Assembly: GCA_030618675.1 (NCBI GenBank)
Contig: JAUXCV010000001.1
Coordinates: 1-41,728 of the forward strand
Origin: Acidimicrobiia bacterium
GTDB lineage: Bacteria > Actinomycetota > Acidimicrobiia > Spongiisociales > UBA5794
Direction of reading: 5' to 3'
Length of the DNA stretch: 41,728 nucleotides
The notes beneath the pieces are model-generated. The model had not been told where the DNA came from, ran no database searches, and saw only the letters and a program-made list of their open reading frames with translations. The translations under genes and the position numbers were made by a program. This document shows, in pieces, positions 7,298 to 15,016 of this stretch. Position 1 is the stretch's first letter. The number at the start of each line of letters is the position of its first letter.

Positions 7298-8497
7298 ATG
7301 ACGCGGTTCGCTGAACCAATCCTGCACGTCGACATGGATTCGTTCTTCGTCGAGGTCGAACGACTCGATCATCCGGAACTGATCGGGAAACCGGTCGCGG
7401 TCGGTGGAACCGGTGGTCGCGGTGTCGTAGCGTCGGCCAGTTACGAGGCCCGCAGCTTCGGAGTGCGGTCGGCCATGCCGGTCGGAGAGGCACGGCGACG
7501 ATGCCCCGGTCTCGTGGTGGTCGACTCATCGCACGGTCGCTACGGCGCCGTTTCGGCAGAGATCTTCGAGATCATGCGCTCGTTCACACCGCTCGTCGAG
7601 GGGATATCCATCGATGAAGCGTTCCTCGACGTGTCCGGACTCAGGCTCCACTATCGGTCGGTCGAGGAGATCGGTACAGAGATCAGAGTGGCGATCAGAG
7701 AGCAGATCGGTATCCCGGCGTCGGTCGGGATCGCAGCGAACAAGTTCGTCGCGAAACTCGCATCGAAACACGCGAAGCCCGATGGCATGCTGCTCATCGT
7801 TGCGGGAACGGAACTCGACTTCCTCCACCCCCTCGACATCGGTGAGTTGTGGGGCGTGGGCGAGGCGACGGAGAAGTCGCTCGGCGATCTCGGGATCCGA
7901 ACCATCGGCGATCTCGCCGGCACTCCGGCCGTTCTGCTGGAACACCGGATCGGGAAAGCAGCGGCGCAGCACCTCGGGGCGCTGGCCCGGGCCCAGGATC
8001 CTCGCGCCGTCGAGGGAGGGACACCGGCCCGGTCGATCTCGTCGGAGAGCACGTTCGCCCGGGACCTCGGCGATCGGGACACGATCGAGCGTGAGACGCT
8101 CAGGCTGTGTGACCAGGTTGCAGCACGCTTGGCGAAGGCGGGAGTTGCCGGTCACACGGTCACGCTCAAGGTCCGGTTCTCCGACTTCGCCACGATCAGC
8201 CGTTCGTCGCGGCACCAGGAACCGATCGCCTCTACGGCGGAGATCTGGGAGACCGCCGGCGCGCTTGTCGATCGTGCCGCGATCGGTACAAGGTCCGTCC
8301 GCTTGCTCGGAGTGGCGGTGAGCGATCTCGTCGACGTCGGGGGCGCTAGGCAGATGGTGCTCGGTCACGAGCGGATCGACGCTGCGGCCGAAGCCGTCGA
8401 CGGTGTCAGGGATCGGTTCGGTGCCGGTGCCGTCATCCCAGCCAGAGTTGCGCCATCCCCAAGGGATCCGAACCACCGGCCTTGCGATGAAGGCTGA
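7298..8497 (+). CDS. dinB: DNA polymerase IV (Y-family translesion polymerase)
   Basis: DinB copies past damaged bases with low fidelity. The 399-residue protein begins with the palm motif HVDMDSFF (Asp 12, with Phe 17 as the likely steric gate) and has the catalytic pair in SIDEAFLDVSG (Asp 106, Glu 107). The thumb segment PASVGIAANKFVAKLASKHAKPDG is also present. The later regions correspond to the fingers and little finger, and I see no clear beta-clamp peptide at the C-terminus. The start lacks a ribosome-binding site and follows a -10-like box by six bases, so the message may be leaderless. It stands alone between the fab operon and a DUF3040 gene. Confidence 0.94.
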   Translation: MTRFAEPILHVDMDSFFVEVERLDHPELIGKPVAVGGTGGRGVVASASYEARSFGVRSAMPVGEARRRCPGLVVVDSSHGRYGAVSAEIFEIMRSFTPLVEGISIDEAFLDVSGLRLHYRSVEEIGTEIRVAIREQIGIPASVGIAANKFVAKLASKHAKPDGMLLIVAGTELDFLHPLDIGELWGVGEATEKSLGDLGIRTIGDLAGTPAVLLEHRIGKAAAQHLGALARAQDPRAVEGGTPARSISSESTFARDLGDRDTIERETLRLCDQVAARLAKAGVAGHTVTLKVRFSDFATISRSSRHQEPIASTAEIWETAGALVDRAAIGTRSVRLLGVAVSDLVDVGGARQMVLGHERIDAAAEAVDGVRDRFGAGAVIPARVAPSPRDPNHRPCDEG

Positions 8498-8528
8498 AAG
8501 GACCCGTTACGCGTAAGTGTCGTACCGG

Positions 8529-8534
8529 TATACT
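8529..8534 (+). promoter_or_regulatory. Candidate -10 element (TATACT) upstream of the DUF3040 gene
   Basis: TATACT is close to the sigma-70-type consensus and would start transcription near 8541, giving a 30-base leader containing the GGAGG site at 8558-8562. A weak -35 (TTACGC at 8507-8512, 16-base spacing) is possible. Confidence 0.5.
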
Positions 8535-8570
8535 GTGAGTGGGAACCGGATCGACGCGGAGGCTGGCCGA

Positions 8571-8912
8571 ATGGCGCTGGACGATCGAGAGCAGAAGATC
8601 CTCGAAGAGATCGAACGCAACCTCTATGCCGAGGATCCCAAACTCGCGCAAACGGTCGCCAAGACCGATCTGTCGACCCGTATCAGGCGACGCCGACTCC
8701 TCGCAGGAATCGGCTTCTTCATCGGACTGGCGATCATGCTCGGAACCTTCACGAGGTTCTCATATCTCGCCGGTCTTGGGTTCATCTTGATGGTGGCATC
8801 TGCCGCCACGATCGCTACGACGATGCGTGGGATGCGGGCCGATCGGACCGCCTCGTTCTCCGTTTCCGGATGGATGGATGACGCCAGAGAACGTTGGCGT
8901 CGAGAACGCTAA
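8571..8912 (+). CDS. DUF3040 family small membrane protein
   Basis: The 113-residue product starts MALDDREQKILEEIERNL, the signature N-terminus of DUF3040 proteins, which are found mostly in Actinobacteria and often near division and cell wall genes. Two hydrophobic segments follow at about residues 43-60 and 65-82, so it should cross the membrane twice with both ends inside. Its biochemical role is unknown. I chose the ATG at 8571 because GGAGG lies 8 bases upstream. The frame is open for 18 more codons upstream, but without family similarity. The MerR gene follows closely. Confidence 0.85.
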   Translation: MALDDREQKILEEIERNLYAEDPKLAQTVAKTDLSTRIRRRRLLAGIGFFIGLAIMLGTFTRFSYLAGLGFILMVASAATIATTMRGMRADRTASFSVSGWMDDARERWRRER

Positions 8913-8985
8913 GATTGCGTTTCCCGCGAGGGATCACAAGGATTTACGAACCGGCCGGGCGGCCGGAGAACGATGGGGAAAACGC

Positions 8986-9483
8986 GTGGATGGTTTCACC
9001 GCTCAGCAGGCGACTCGACTGACGGCTTGTACACCTCATCAGCTTCGGTACTGGGACAAGGTGGCGCTCGTTCAGCCCTCTCTCCAGCAAACGGGTGGCC
9101 GGCCGGGTCGACGTCGCCTCTACTCGTTCCGGGATCTCGTGGCCCTGCGGGTCGTCAAGAGCCTCCTCGACAACGGGATGTCGATTCAGCGGGTGCGCCG
9201 GGCCTGGGATTACCTGCGACGGACCGGCGATATGGAGAACCACCTCTCCGAGATCCGTCTCATTACCGACGGGGACACGATCTTCGCGGTTGCGGTCGAC
9301 GAGGAAGAGATCCTCGATGCTCTGCGACAAGGACAGCTCGCTTTCTTCGTAGCGATCAACGACATCACGCAGTCCGTCGAAGAGGACATCTCCCTGTTCG
9401 AACTCGACCGGACGCGGTTCCTCGAGATGCTCCGCTTCGTCGAAGATGACGTTCTCGCGGAGGTCGACGAAGCCGGCGGATGA
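8986..9483 (+). CDS. MerR family transcriptional regulator
   Basis: This 165-residue protein carries a MerR-type winged helix: TAQQATRLTACTPHQLRYWDK (helix-turn-helix), then GRRRLYSFRDLVALRVVKSLLDNGMSIQRVRRA. The usual aromatic position after the RYW motif is occupied. Residues after about 80 form a distinct sensor domain rich in acidic residues, with no cysteine pair, so it is not a metal or redox sensor of the MerR/SoxR type. I chose the GTG at 8986, which has GGGGA 6 bases before it. The frame is open earlier but without similarity. It ends 27 bases from the convergent transglutaminase gene. Its target is unknown. Confidence 0.85.
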   Translation: MDGFTAQQATRLTACTPHQLRYWDKVALVQPSLQQTGGRPGRRRLYSFRDLVALRVVKSLLDNGMSIQRVRRAWDYLRRTGDMENHLSEIRLITDGDTIFAVAVDEEEILDALRQGQLAFFVAINDITQSVEEDISLFELDRTRFLEMLRFVEDDVLAEVDEAGG

Positions 9484-9510
9484 TCTGAGACCGCAGGACC
9501 GGAACCGCGA

Positions 9511-11880
9511 TCACCGTCGGAACCGTCTCCGAAGCGAACTCAGCCGGTACTGCGAACGTGTGCGTTCCAAGGGGGAGTAGCGGGCCGCAAGCCGCTCGCC
9601 CGTCTTTTCCATCGAACGTCGGGCGACCTCGATCTGGTCGTCGGAAACGGTATCGGTGCTGCCGTAGACCGACCGGGTGTAGACGGCGGCCAACGGCGCC
9701 AACGATTCATCGACCCGCGCCGCGACCTCATCCGGAGTCGATGCCGGATCCGGCTCCTCGGCCAGGTCGGTGAGTCTCACCACGATCTCCTCCCACGCTG
9801 CCGAGACATCGCCGTCCGCGAGACGTCTCATGCGACTGCGATGGCGGATCCACTTCACGAGCGGCAGAGCGATGGCGATGAGCACCAGGAGCGCAGCGAC
9901 AACGCTCACGATCGGGAGCCAACCAGGGAGCGACGCAGACGTCGTCTCCCCGCCGGTGCCGATGAACCCCACATCCGGCCGCCTGTTGTCCGGCGAGAAG
10001 ACTCCGCTGGGCAGATCGGCCGGGTTGTCGGCCGGGATGCGCACCGGCTCGGGAACCTGATCGAGATACGCTGCGAGATCGTAACCCAGGGCGTCCTCCA
10101 TCGTCTGGTAACTGGTAGCCGGATTGGCGCCGTCGCGTCGCGGCGTCGGGTCGAAACTGACCCATCCCTGGCTCGGGATCCACAACTCGACCCATGAATG
10201 AGCGTTGTTGTCCCGGACCACCACGTCGTTGCCGCCGACGGGATCGCCGGGGGTGAAGCCGAGGACGACCCTCGTCGGGATTCCGATCGACCGCGTCATC
10301 ACCGCCATCGATGTCGCGAACTGCTCGCAATAGCCCCTGCGGTATCCGACGTTCTCCGGAGAATCATCGAACAGCCAGGTAGCGAGAACGTCTTCTCCGT
10401 GCCCCTCGCCGTGGACGTCGAGATCGTAGACGAAGCCTCCGGTCTCCCTGAACCAGTGCTCGATGGCGAGGCCCTTCTCGAACGACGTGGTGAGGTTCCG
10501 CGTCAGTTCGATCGCCTCGGACTCGATATCCGGGTGGAGCCCCGGGGGAAGGTCGACGTACTGTTCGGCGTCCGGGAACTCCCGATACTCAACGTCGGTG
10601 AGATCCGGGGGTGTCTCGCCGCCGACCGCAGCGGCGGAGAACAGGGGAGAGAGACCGCCACCCGGCACGCCGGCGACTGCTGCCGGGTCGACCACCGGGA
10701 TCTCCGAGAGGACCCGGTACCTCATTCCGCGATATGTTCGGTCACCTCTGAAGACCAGAGCCGTGTCGACTCGGCGGATACGGAACGCGTCGGCGTCTTC
10801 GCCGTCGGCGCCGACGACGGCGTATGGGGTCGGGAGCCAATCCTGTCCGAGCGCTTCGATCTCGATGTCAACCGTGATGACCTCAGTCTCCCCGCCGAAC
10901 TCGTACCCCTCTTCTTCGAGAGGTTCTTCGTCCAGCGGGTAGACCCGCGGCCGGTTGACCGACCACTGACCGTTGCTGTACGTGTCCAGCGTGAGGAGTC
11001 GGAAATACACCTCGTCGGGAGACGCATCTCCGTCGATCGTCGCCCGGAAGAGAGGAATGCCTTCCTGAGAGACGAGGCCCTCGTGGATGCTGACGTACGG
11101 GTTGTAGGAGACACCCCCATAGATCCCGCCGCCCAACCCTCCCGGGGTACGCCACGACAACACGCCATCGGGCGGAACCGTGGGCCCGATCATCCCGACT
11201 CCAACGACGGCAACTGCGACCGTCATGGCCACAAGCAGTGCAGCCGTGAGTGTTGGGGCGTTCGAGGGTGGTCGTTGGCGGTCACCGACCATCCTTCCGG
11301 CCCCTCGATCGCGCTCGTCCAGAGCGACGGCGAGGATCGTTCCCGCAACCAGGACGATGAAGGCGCCGAGAGCGAAGAGGCCATCGTTGCGCCGGTTCAG
11401 CGTCGCGAATTGGAGCGCCACGACGAGCGGCGGGAGGAGCGCTGCGAAGGGATGGTCTTTCGAAAGACCCCATGCCAGGAGGCCTCCGAGCAGCCAGAAC
11501 AAGGCCATCAGGATCACGACGATGCCGATGATCGGTCGGACCGGCTCGACACCGTACCGGATGACATCGAAGGCACGCACAAGATCCGACCAGAGGGCAA
11601 CGATCCCGGTCGATGTCGGCAGAATGAGGACCGAATCCGACGGCGCCGCGAACCGGGTCGCCACCAGGAAGAGCGCAGCAACGTTGATCAACACGATCCA
11701 TATCGCTCGCAACCGATACGTCACAGCCGTCCATGTGACGATGAGGCCGATGGCGAATCCGGACAGCACAACGAGCTGCCACTTGGCCCCCGACGCCGTC
11801 GGCAGCAGCAGCCGCGTCAGTTGCCAGAAGGCGAACCCGATCGATGCGAAACCGGCTATCCAGCTGTAGCGGTAGACCAC
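9511..11880 (-). CDS. Transglutaminase-like membrane protein (TgpA family, DUF3488/DUF4129)
   Basis: About 789 residues. Roughly seven hydrophobic segments fill the first 240 residues, followed by a long extracytoplasmic region and one more membrane segment (LPGWLPIVSVVAALLVLIAIALPLV) before a cytoplasmic tail. The extracytoplasmic transglutaminase core shows the Cys-His-Asp triad: Cys in RGYCEQFATSMAV, His in NNAHSWVEL and Asp in WVSFDPTP. Members with this layout are usually encoded with a MoxR ATPase and a DUF58 protein, as here, and may act in peptide modification at the cell surface. The ORF could start at a GTG at 11904, but the GTG at 11878-11880 has GGAG 5 bases upstream and I prefer it. 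Either start overlaps the end of the DUF58 gene. Confidence 0.88.
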   Translation of the reverse strand: MVYRYSWIAGFASIGFAFWQLTRLLLPTASGAKWQLVVLSGFAIGLIVTWTAVTYRLRAIWIVLINVAALFLVATRFAAPSDSVLILPTSTGIVALWSDLVRAFDVIRYGVEPVRPIIGIVVILMALFWLLGGLLAWGLSKDHPFAALLPPLVVALQFATLNRRNDGLFALGAFIVLVAGTILAVALDERDRGAGRMVGDRQRPPSNAPTLTAALLVAMTVAVAVVGVGMIGPTVPPDGVLSWRTPGGLGGGIYGGVSYNPYVSIHEGLVSQEGIPLFRATIDGDASPDEVYFRLLTLDTYSNGQWSVNRPRVYPLDEEPLEEEGYEFGGETEVITVDIEIEALGQDWLPTPYAVVGADGEDADAFRIRRVDTALVFRGDRTYRGMRYRVLSEIPVVDPAAVAGVPGGGLSPLFSAAAVGGETPPDLTDVEYREFPDAEQYVDLPPGLHPDIESEAIELTRNLTTSFEKGLAIEHWFRETGGFVYDLDVHGEGHGEDVLATWLFDDSPENVGYRRGYCEQFATSMAVMTRSIGIPTRVVLGFTPGDPVGGNDVVVRDNNAHSWVELWIPSQGWVSFDPTPRRDGANPATSYQTMEDALGYDLAAYLDQVPEPVRIPADNPADLPSGVFSPDNRRPDVGFIGTGGETTSASLPGWLPIVSVVAALLVLIAIALPLVKWIRHRSRMRRLADGDVSAAWEEIVVRLTDLAEEPDPASTPDEVAARVDESLAPLAAVYTRSVYGSTDTVSDDQIEVARRSMEKTGERLAARYSPLERTRSQYRLSSLRRRFRR

Positions 11881-13040
11881 GTCCGCTCCATTCCTTGCTT
11901 CCACGCCGATGCCCAGGGTTCGGTCGACGGTGACGAGACCACCGTCGCTCCCGCTCGGGCGAACTGCACGAGTGCGTCGTCGGCTCTAGATCCCGACGAC
12001 ATCACGACCGTCCGGTAGAAGTCCTTTCCGAGAAGTCGGTACATGCCGAGAACGGGATCGTCGGGTACGCCCGTAACCAGGATGAGCACGCCTCCGGTGG
12101 CTCCCGTACGGCGAAGACGAGTGATCGATGTCACGAGATCGAGAGCCTGTGCCGGTTGAACGGCGGCGAGCTCTTCCATCGCGATCCCGTAACCCTCGCC
12201 GCTACCGACCACGATCCCGGACCCGGATCCGGTCCACAACGTCGGCGCGTATCCGTTCCGGAAGAGATGCCGGAAGACAGAAGCGGCTCCCCGAACCGCA
12301 TGCTCGAACATCTCCGAATCCGGGTACGCCGTTCCGCGGGGATCGAGGAGGACGAGCGCCCTCGTTTGCCACGGCGTCTCCAGCTGACGGATCATGAGCT
12401 CGTCGCGTTTCGCCGTCGACGGCCAGTGGACCTTCCTGAGGTCGTCCCCCAGCTGGTACTCGCGAAGGGTGAAGAAATCCTCTCCTCCGGTCTGGGAGAA
12501 GCTCGCCCGCGAGGTGTTGACGGTCGGGTCGTGACCGCGACCGTGGGGGAGGCCGTCGAGATCTTCGACGGCCGGGTACACAGCGAGGCGGTCGATCTTC
12601 CCGGCCGTGCCTCCAGCCTCGGAGAGAGCGAGCGGGTCCCGAACCTGGACGATGGCCGGCCCGACCGTGTAGATCCCCCGGGGACGACACAAGACCTCGT
12701 AGCGGGCGACCATCGGATTCCGAGGTTCCACGCGGTCGGCAACGAAGCGTGCTGTGCCCAGACCGGAGACCTCATCGAGGACGATGGCCTGGGGAATGCG
12801 ACGACTGGTCGAAAGTGTGACTTCCACGATCGCCCGGTCCCCATCGTGAACCTGGAAGGGAGTGATGAGGCGCGAGACCGCCACGCTCGGGACGGTCGAC
12901 CGCACGTAGGCGACTCCGCCCCCGATCGCCAGGGCGAGGAAGAGACCCACGCCGAGCATCAACCGCTCGCCGAACACGACCCACAAGACGATCAGCGCAA
13001 CGCCCGCTCCGAGGGCTGCCCATCCGCGGGTCGTTGGCAT
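11856..13040 (-). CDS. DUF58 domain protein
   Basis: The 394-residue protein has two N-terminal membrane segments (residues about 5-50) and the DUF58 signature FFTLREYQLGDDLRKVHWPSTAKRDELMIR near residue 200, followed by a von Willebrand A-like region (ALVLLDPRG, then VLILVTGVPDDP). DUF58 proteins are regularly paired with MoxR AAA+ ATPases and transglutaminases. They are thought to work as substrate-binding partners in protein maturation at the membrane. The molecular activity is not known. The gene begins 13 bases after moxR and overlaps the next gene by 25-49 bases, which indicates one operon. Confidence 0.9.
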   Translation of the reverse strand: MPTTRGWAALGAGVALIVLWVVFGERLMLGVGLFLALAIGGGVAYVRSTVPSVAVSRLITPFQVHDGDRAIVEVTLSTSRRIPQAIVLDEVSGLGTARFVADRVEPRNPMVARYEVLCRPRGIYTVGPAIVQVRDPLALSEAGGTAGKIDRLAVYPAVEDLDGLPHGRGHDPTVNTSRASFSQTGGEDFFTLREYQLGDDLRKVHWPSTAKRDELMIRQLETPWQTRALVLLDPRGTAYPDSEMFEHAVRGAASVFRHLFRNGYAPTLWTGSGSGIVVGSGEGYGIAMEELAAVQPAQALDLVTSITRLRRTGATGGVLILVTGVPDDPVLGMYRLLGKDFYRTVVMSSGSRADDALVQFARAGATVVSSPSTEPWASAWKQGMERTWSTATAG

Positions 13041-13053
13041 CAGTGACCGGTCC

Positions 13054-14028
13054 TTACGTCGCCGCGACGCGAGTGCCGGGTACCGGCACGCTTCCGCTGA
13101 CTCCTTCGAGGATCTTCTCTACGGTCACTCCCCGCATCTGTGCCTCGGGACGCATGATCAGCCGGTGGTTGAGCACCGGACACAGCACGTTCTTCACATC
13201 GTCCGGCGACACGTAGTCGCGACCGGCGATCGCGGCGATCGTGCGTGCCGCTCGTTGGAGGAACAGCGAAGCTCGCGGAGACGCACCGAGGAGAAGATCG
13301 GGCTCATCTCGCGTTGCCTCAGCTATGTCGATGATGTACTCCTTCACGACATCCGCTACGTGGACCTGTAGAGCGATCTCGGCCATCCGGACGACGTCCT
13401 CTGCGTGGATGACCGGCCGAAGATCTTCGAACGTGGATCGATTGCCGTGGGTGTCGAGCATCTCGAGTTCCTTCGAGCGAGTCGGATACCCCACCGTGAG
13501 GCGCATCATGAAACGATCGAGCTGTGCTTCAGGGAGGGGGTATGTTCCTTCGTGCTCGATCGGGTTCTGTGTTGCCACCACGATGAACGGGGGACCGAGG
13601 GTGCGAGTCACGCCGTCGACGGTGACCTGAAGCTCTTCCATCGCTTCGAGCAACGCTGCCTGGGTCTTCGGACTCGCACGGTTGATCTCGTCTCCGAGGA
13701 CGACATTCGAGAAGACGGGCCCGGAGCGGAAGACGAACTCCCCAGACTCGCGATCCCAGACGGAGACACCGGTGATGTCGGAGGGGAGGAGGTCCGGGGT
13801 GAACTGGATCCTTTGGAACGAGCAGTCGATCGACCGCGCGAGGGACTTGGCCAGGAGGGTCTTCCCGACACCCGGCACGTCTTCGATGAGGATGTGCCCG
13901 CCCGAGATCAGGCACGAGACGATGAGTTCGACCGTCTCTCGCTTGCCCTGGATGACATGCTCGATGTTGTCGGCGACGGCTCGGAATCGTTCATCGAACC
14001 AGGCCAGTTCGTCCGGGGTCACTTGCAC
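13054..14028 (-). CDS. MoxR family AAA+ ATPase
   Basis: This 324-residue ATPase has a Walker A motif in EDVPGVGKTLLAKS, a Walker B in VVLGDEINRASPKTQ, a sensor 1 region in FIVVATQNPIEHEGTYPLPEAQLDRF and the AAA lid at the C-terminus. MoxR proteins act as chaperone-like ATPases that help mature or activate partner complexes, typically with DUF58 and VWA proteins. The frame is open upstream to 14133, but the GTG at 14026-14028 is preceded by GGAGG with 7-base spacing and gives the usual N-terminus, so I place the start there. It is the first gene of the moxR - DUF58 - transglutaminase operon. Confidence 0.93.
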   Translation of the reverse strand: MQVTPDELAWFDERFRAVADNIEHVIQGKRETVELIVSCLISGGHILIEDVPGVGKTLLAKSLARSIDCSFQRIQFTPDLLPSDITGVSVWDRESGEFVFRSGPVFSNVVLGDEINRASPKTQAALLEAMEELQVTVDGVTRTLGPPFIVVATQNPIEHEGTYPLPEAQLDRFMMRLTVGYPTRSKELEMLDTHGNRSTFEDLRPVIHAEDVVRMAEIALQVHVADVVKEYIIDIAEATRDEPDLLLGASPRASLFLQRAARTIAAIAGRDYVSPDDVKNVLCPVLNHRLIMRPEAQMRGVTVEKILEGVSGSVPVPGTRVAAT

Positions 14029-14096
14029 GCGGCAGCCTCCTGTGTTTCTCGCATGACCGAGAATAGAGGGTGTGAAGGGTTTGGGGGACGAAGAGT

Positions 14097-14173
14097 GAGT
14101 AGCGGAGTAGCGGAGTAGCGGAGTAGGAGGCACACGCTCCGTCGACTACTCAGCTACTCGGCTACTCGGCTAC
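14097..14173. repeat. Octamer repeats forming a 28-bp imperfect hairpin
   Basis: The left arm (14099-14126) is made of GAGTAGCG units and the right arm (14146-14173) of CTACTCAG/CTACTCGG units. The right arm is the reverse complement of the left except for one base in each 8-bp unit, so the two can form a 28-bp stem with three evenly spaced mismatches and a 19-base loop. It lies between the divergently transcribed moxR operon and a small hypothetical gene. Confidence 0.9.
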
Positions 14174-14176
14174 CTT
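14171..14176 (+). promoter_or_regulatory. Candidate -10 element (TACCTT) of the small gene at 14184
   Basis: TACCTT begins inside the last repeat unit and is followed by 7 bases and the ATG, with no ribosome-binding site. This matches leaderless transcription. No -35 box is evident. Confidence 0.4.
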
Positions 14177-14183
14177 CTCACAC

Positions 14184-14441
14184 ATGCTCTCGCGCTCTAC
14201 GGTTCTCGCTGTTCTCAGACGACCGGCACTCTGGGCTACTGCTGTCGGGGCTGTGTTCTCGTTCGCTCGTCCCGGATGGTGGCGCCGACGTCCCTACCTT
14301 CCTGTTCCGGACGGCGAACTCATCGCATGGCGCACCGCGACGGCCTACGGGAGTGACGACGTCGACCCTGCCACAGAGGACATCGTGGCGTACCTCGAGT
14401 GGAGGAAACGGTGCGCCCGTGGGCTGACGAGGAGCGGCTGA
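14184..14441 (+). CDS. Conserved small actinobacterial protein of unknown function
   Basis: This is an 85-residue basic protein. Residues 14-27 are mildly hydrophobic (ALWATAVGAVFSFA), then comes a RPGWWRRRPYLPVPDGELIAWRTATAYG segment and a C-terminal VAYLEWRKRC motif. The pattern of tryptophans and the proline-rich PYLPVPD stretch resembles small uncharacterised proteins I associate with Actinobacteria, but I know no function for them. It has no Shine-Dalgarno and probably a leaderless start. It converges on the resolvase-like gene with 21 bases between the stops. Confidence 0.65.
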   Translation: MLSRSTVLAVLRRPALWATAVGAVFSFARPGWWRRRPYLPVPDGELIAWRTATAYGSDDVDPATEDIVAYLEWRKRCARGLTRSG

Positions 14442-14462
14442 AGCGATCGTAGGACCGAGGGA

Positions 14463-14888
14463 TCACCCGGCCGTTTCGGGGAACTCCCTGCGGAACTCAT
14501 CCACTTTCGCGACGACGTCCCGCACGAATCGAGCGCGGTCTTCGGATGCTCCTGACAGTCCGTCATGATCGGGTTCGCTGGTCGAGACGATGTCTAACCC
14601 GAGTCCCTGCAGGTAGCCGAGCATGATCTCCCGGGTGACCTCATCCGAGGAGAGGATCGAGAGTTCGGAGACGACGAGCGCATCGGCGACCCCGGATCGT
14701 GCGATAGCTAGGAGCGCTCGGAACCCGTCCCGTCCCTGGAACTGTGCCGGATCTCTGACATCCCGACACGTCGCGACGAGGTGGTGGCCGGAATCGGCAG
14801 ACCATCGTCGTATTCGCTCGCTCTGAGCGAACGCTGTCTCACCGTCGGTCAGGCTCGGTGCCTCCCGTACGTACCCGACGACGCGCAC
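14463..14888 (-). CDS. Resolvase-like (serine recombinase N-terminal fold) protein lacking catalytic residues
   Basis: The 141-residue product has the layout of the serine recombinase catalytic domain: VRVVGYVREAP at the N-terminus, AQSERIRRWSADSGHHLV, GRDGFRALLAIARSGVADALVVSELSILSSDE, and a final segment like the long E helix. The catalytic serine expected after YxR is replaced (YVREAP), and the conserved RLSR arginines are SILSS. No DNA-binding domain follows. I therefore read it as a non-catalytic relative, not a working recombinase. I chose the GTG at 14886-14888 because GGAG lies 5 bases upstream. The open frame extends further without similarity. It has its own good promoter. Confidence 0.7.
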   Translation of the reverse strand: MRVVGYVREAPSLTDGETAFAQSERIRRWSADSGHHLVATCRDVRDPAQFQGRDGFRALLAIARSGVADALVVSELSILSSDEVTREIMLGYLQGLGLDIVSTSEPDHDGLSGASEDRARFVRDVVAKVDEFRREFPETAG

Positions 14889-14924
14889 ATTCTCTCCAAC
14901 GCTCTCGATGCTGGTGCCCGACGG

Positions 14925-14953
14925 AGTATGGCAGGGATACGCTGAGTGGTCAA
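14925..14953 (-). promoter_or_regulatory. Promoter of the resolvase-like gene
   Basis: On the minus strand, TTGACC (14948-14953) and CATACT (14925-14930) are separated by exactly 17 bases, a near-consensus sigma-70-type promoter. Transcription would start near 14918 and give a leader of about 30 bases. Confidence 0.7.
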
Positions 14954-14971
14954 CTGCTCTCGCTAAGTGGT

Positions 14972-15010
14972 TTCGCGTTCGATGTGCACGACCCTTGCTG
15001 CTGGTACGCT
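14972..15010 (+). promoter_or_regulatory. Promoter region of the HNH gene (shared 10-mer plus -10 box)
   Basis: TTCGCGTTCG (14972-14981) is followed after 23 bases by TACGCT (15005-15010), then six bases and the GTG start. The same 10-mer with the same 23-base spacing to TACGTT and six bases to the start occurs before the DUF167 gene at 37775. There is no ribosome-binding site, so the message is probably leaderless. Confidence 0.5.
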
Positions 15011-15016
15011 CTGTCC

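Noticed and set aside
9484..9510. Possible terminator between the MerR and transglutaminase genes
   Set aside because: The repeated CGGAACCG in this gap is a direct repeat, not an inverted one, so no stem forms.
10198..12018. 606-codon plus-strand frame opposite the transglutaminase gene
   Set aside because: Low-complexity, charged composition without hydrophobic core. The opposite strand has a clear catalytic triad and membrane segments.
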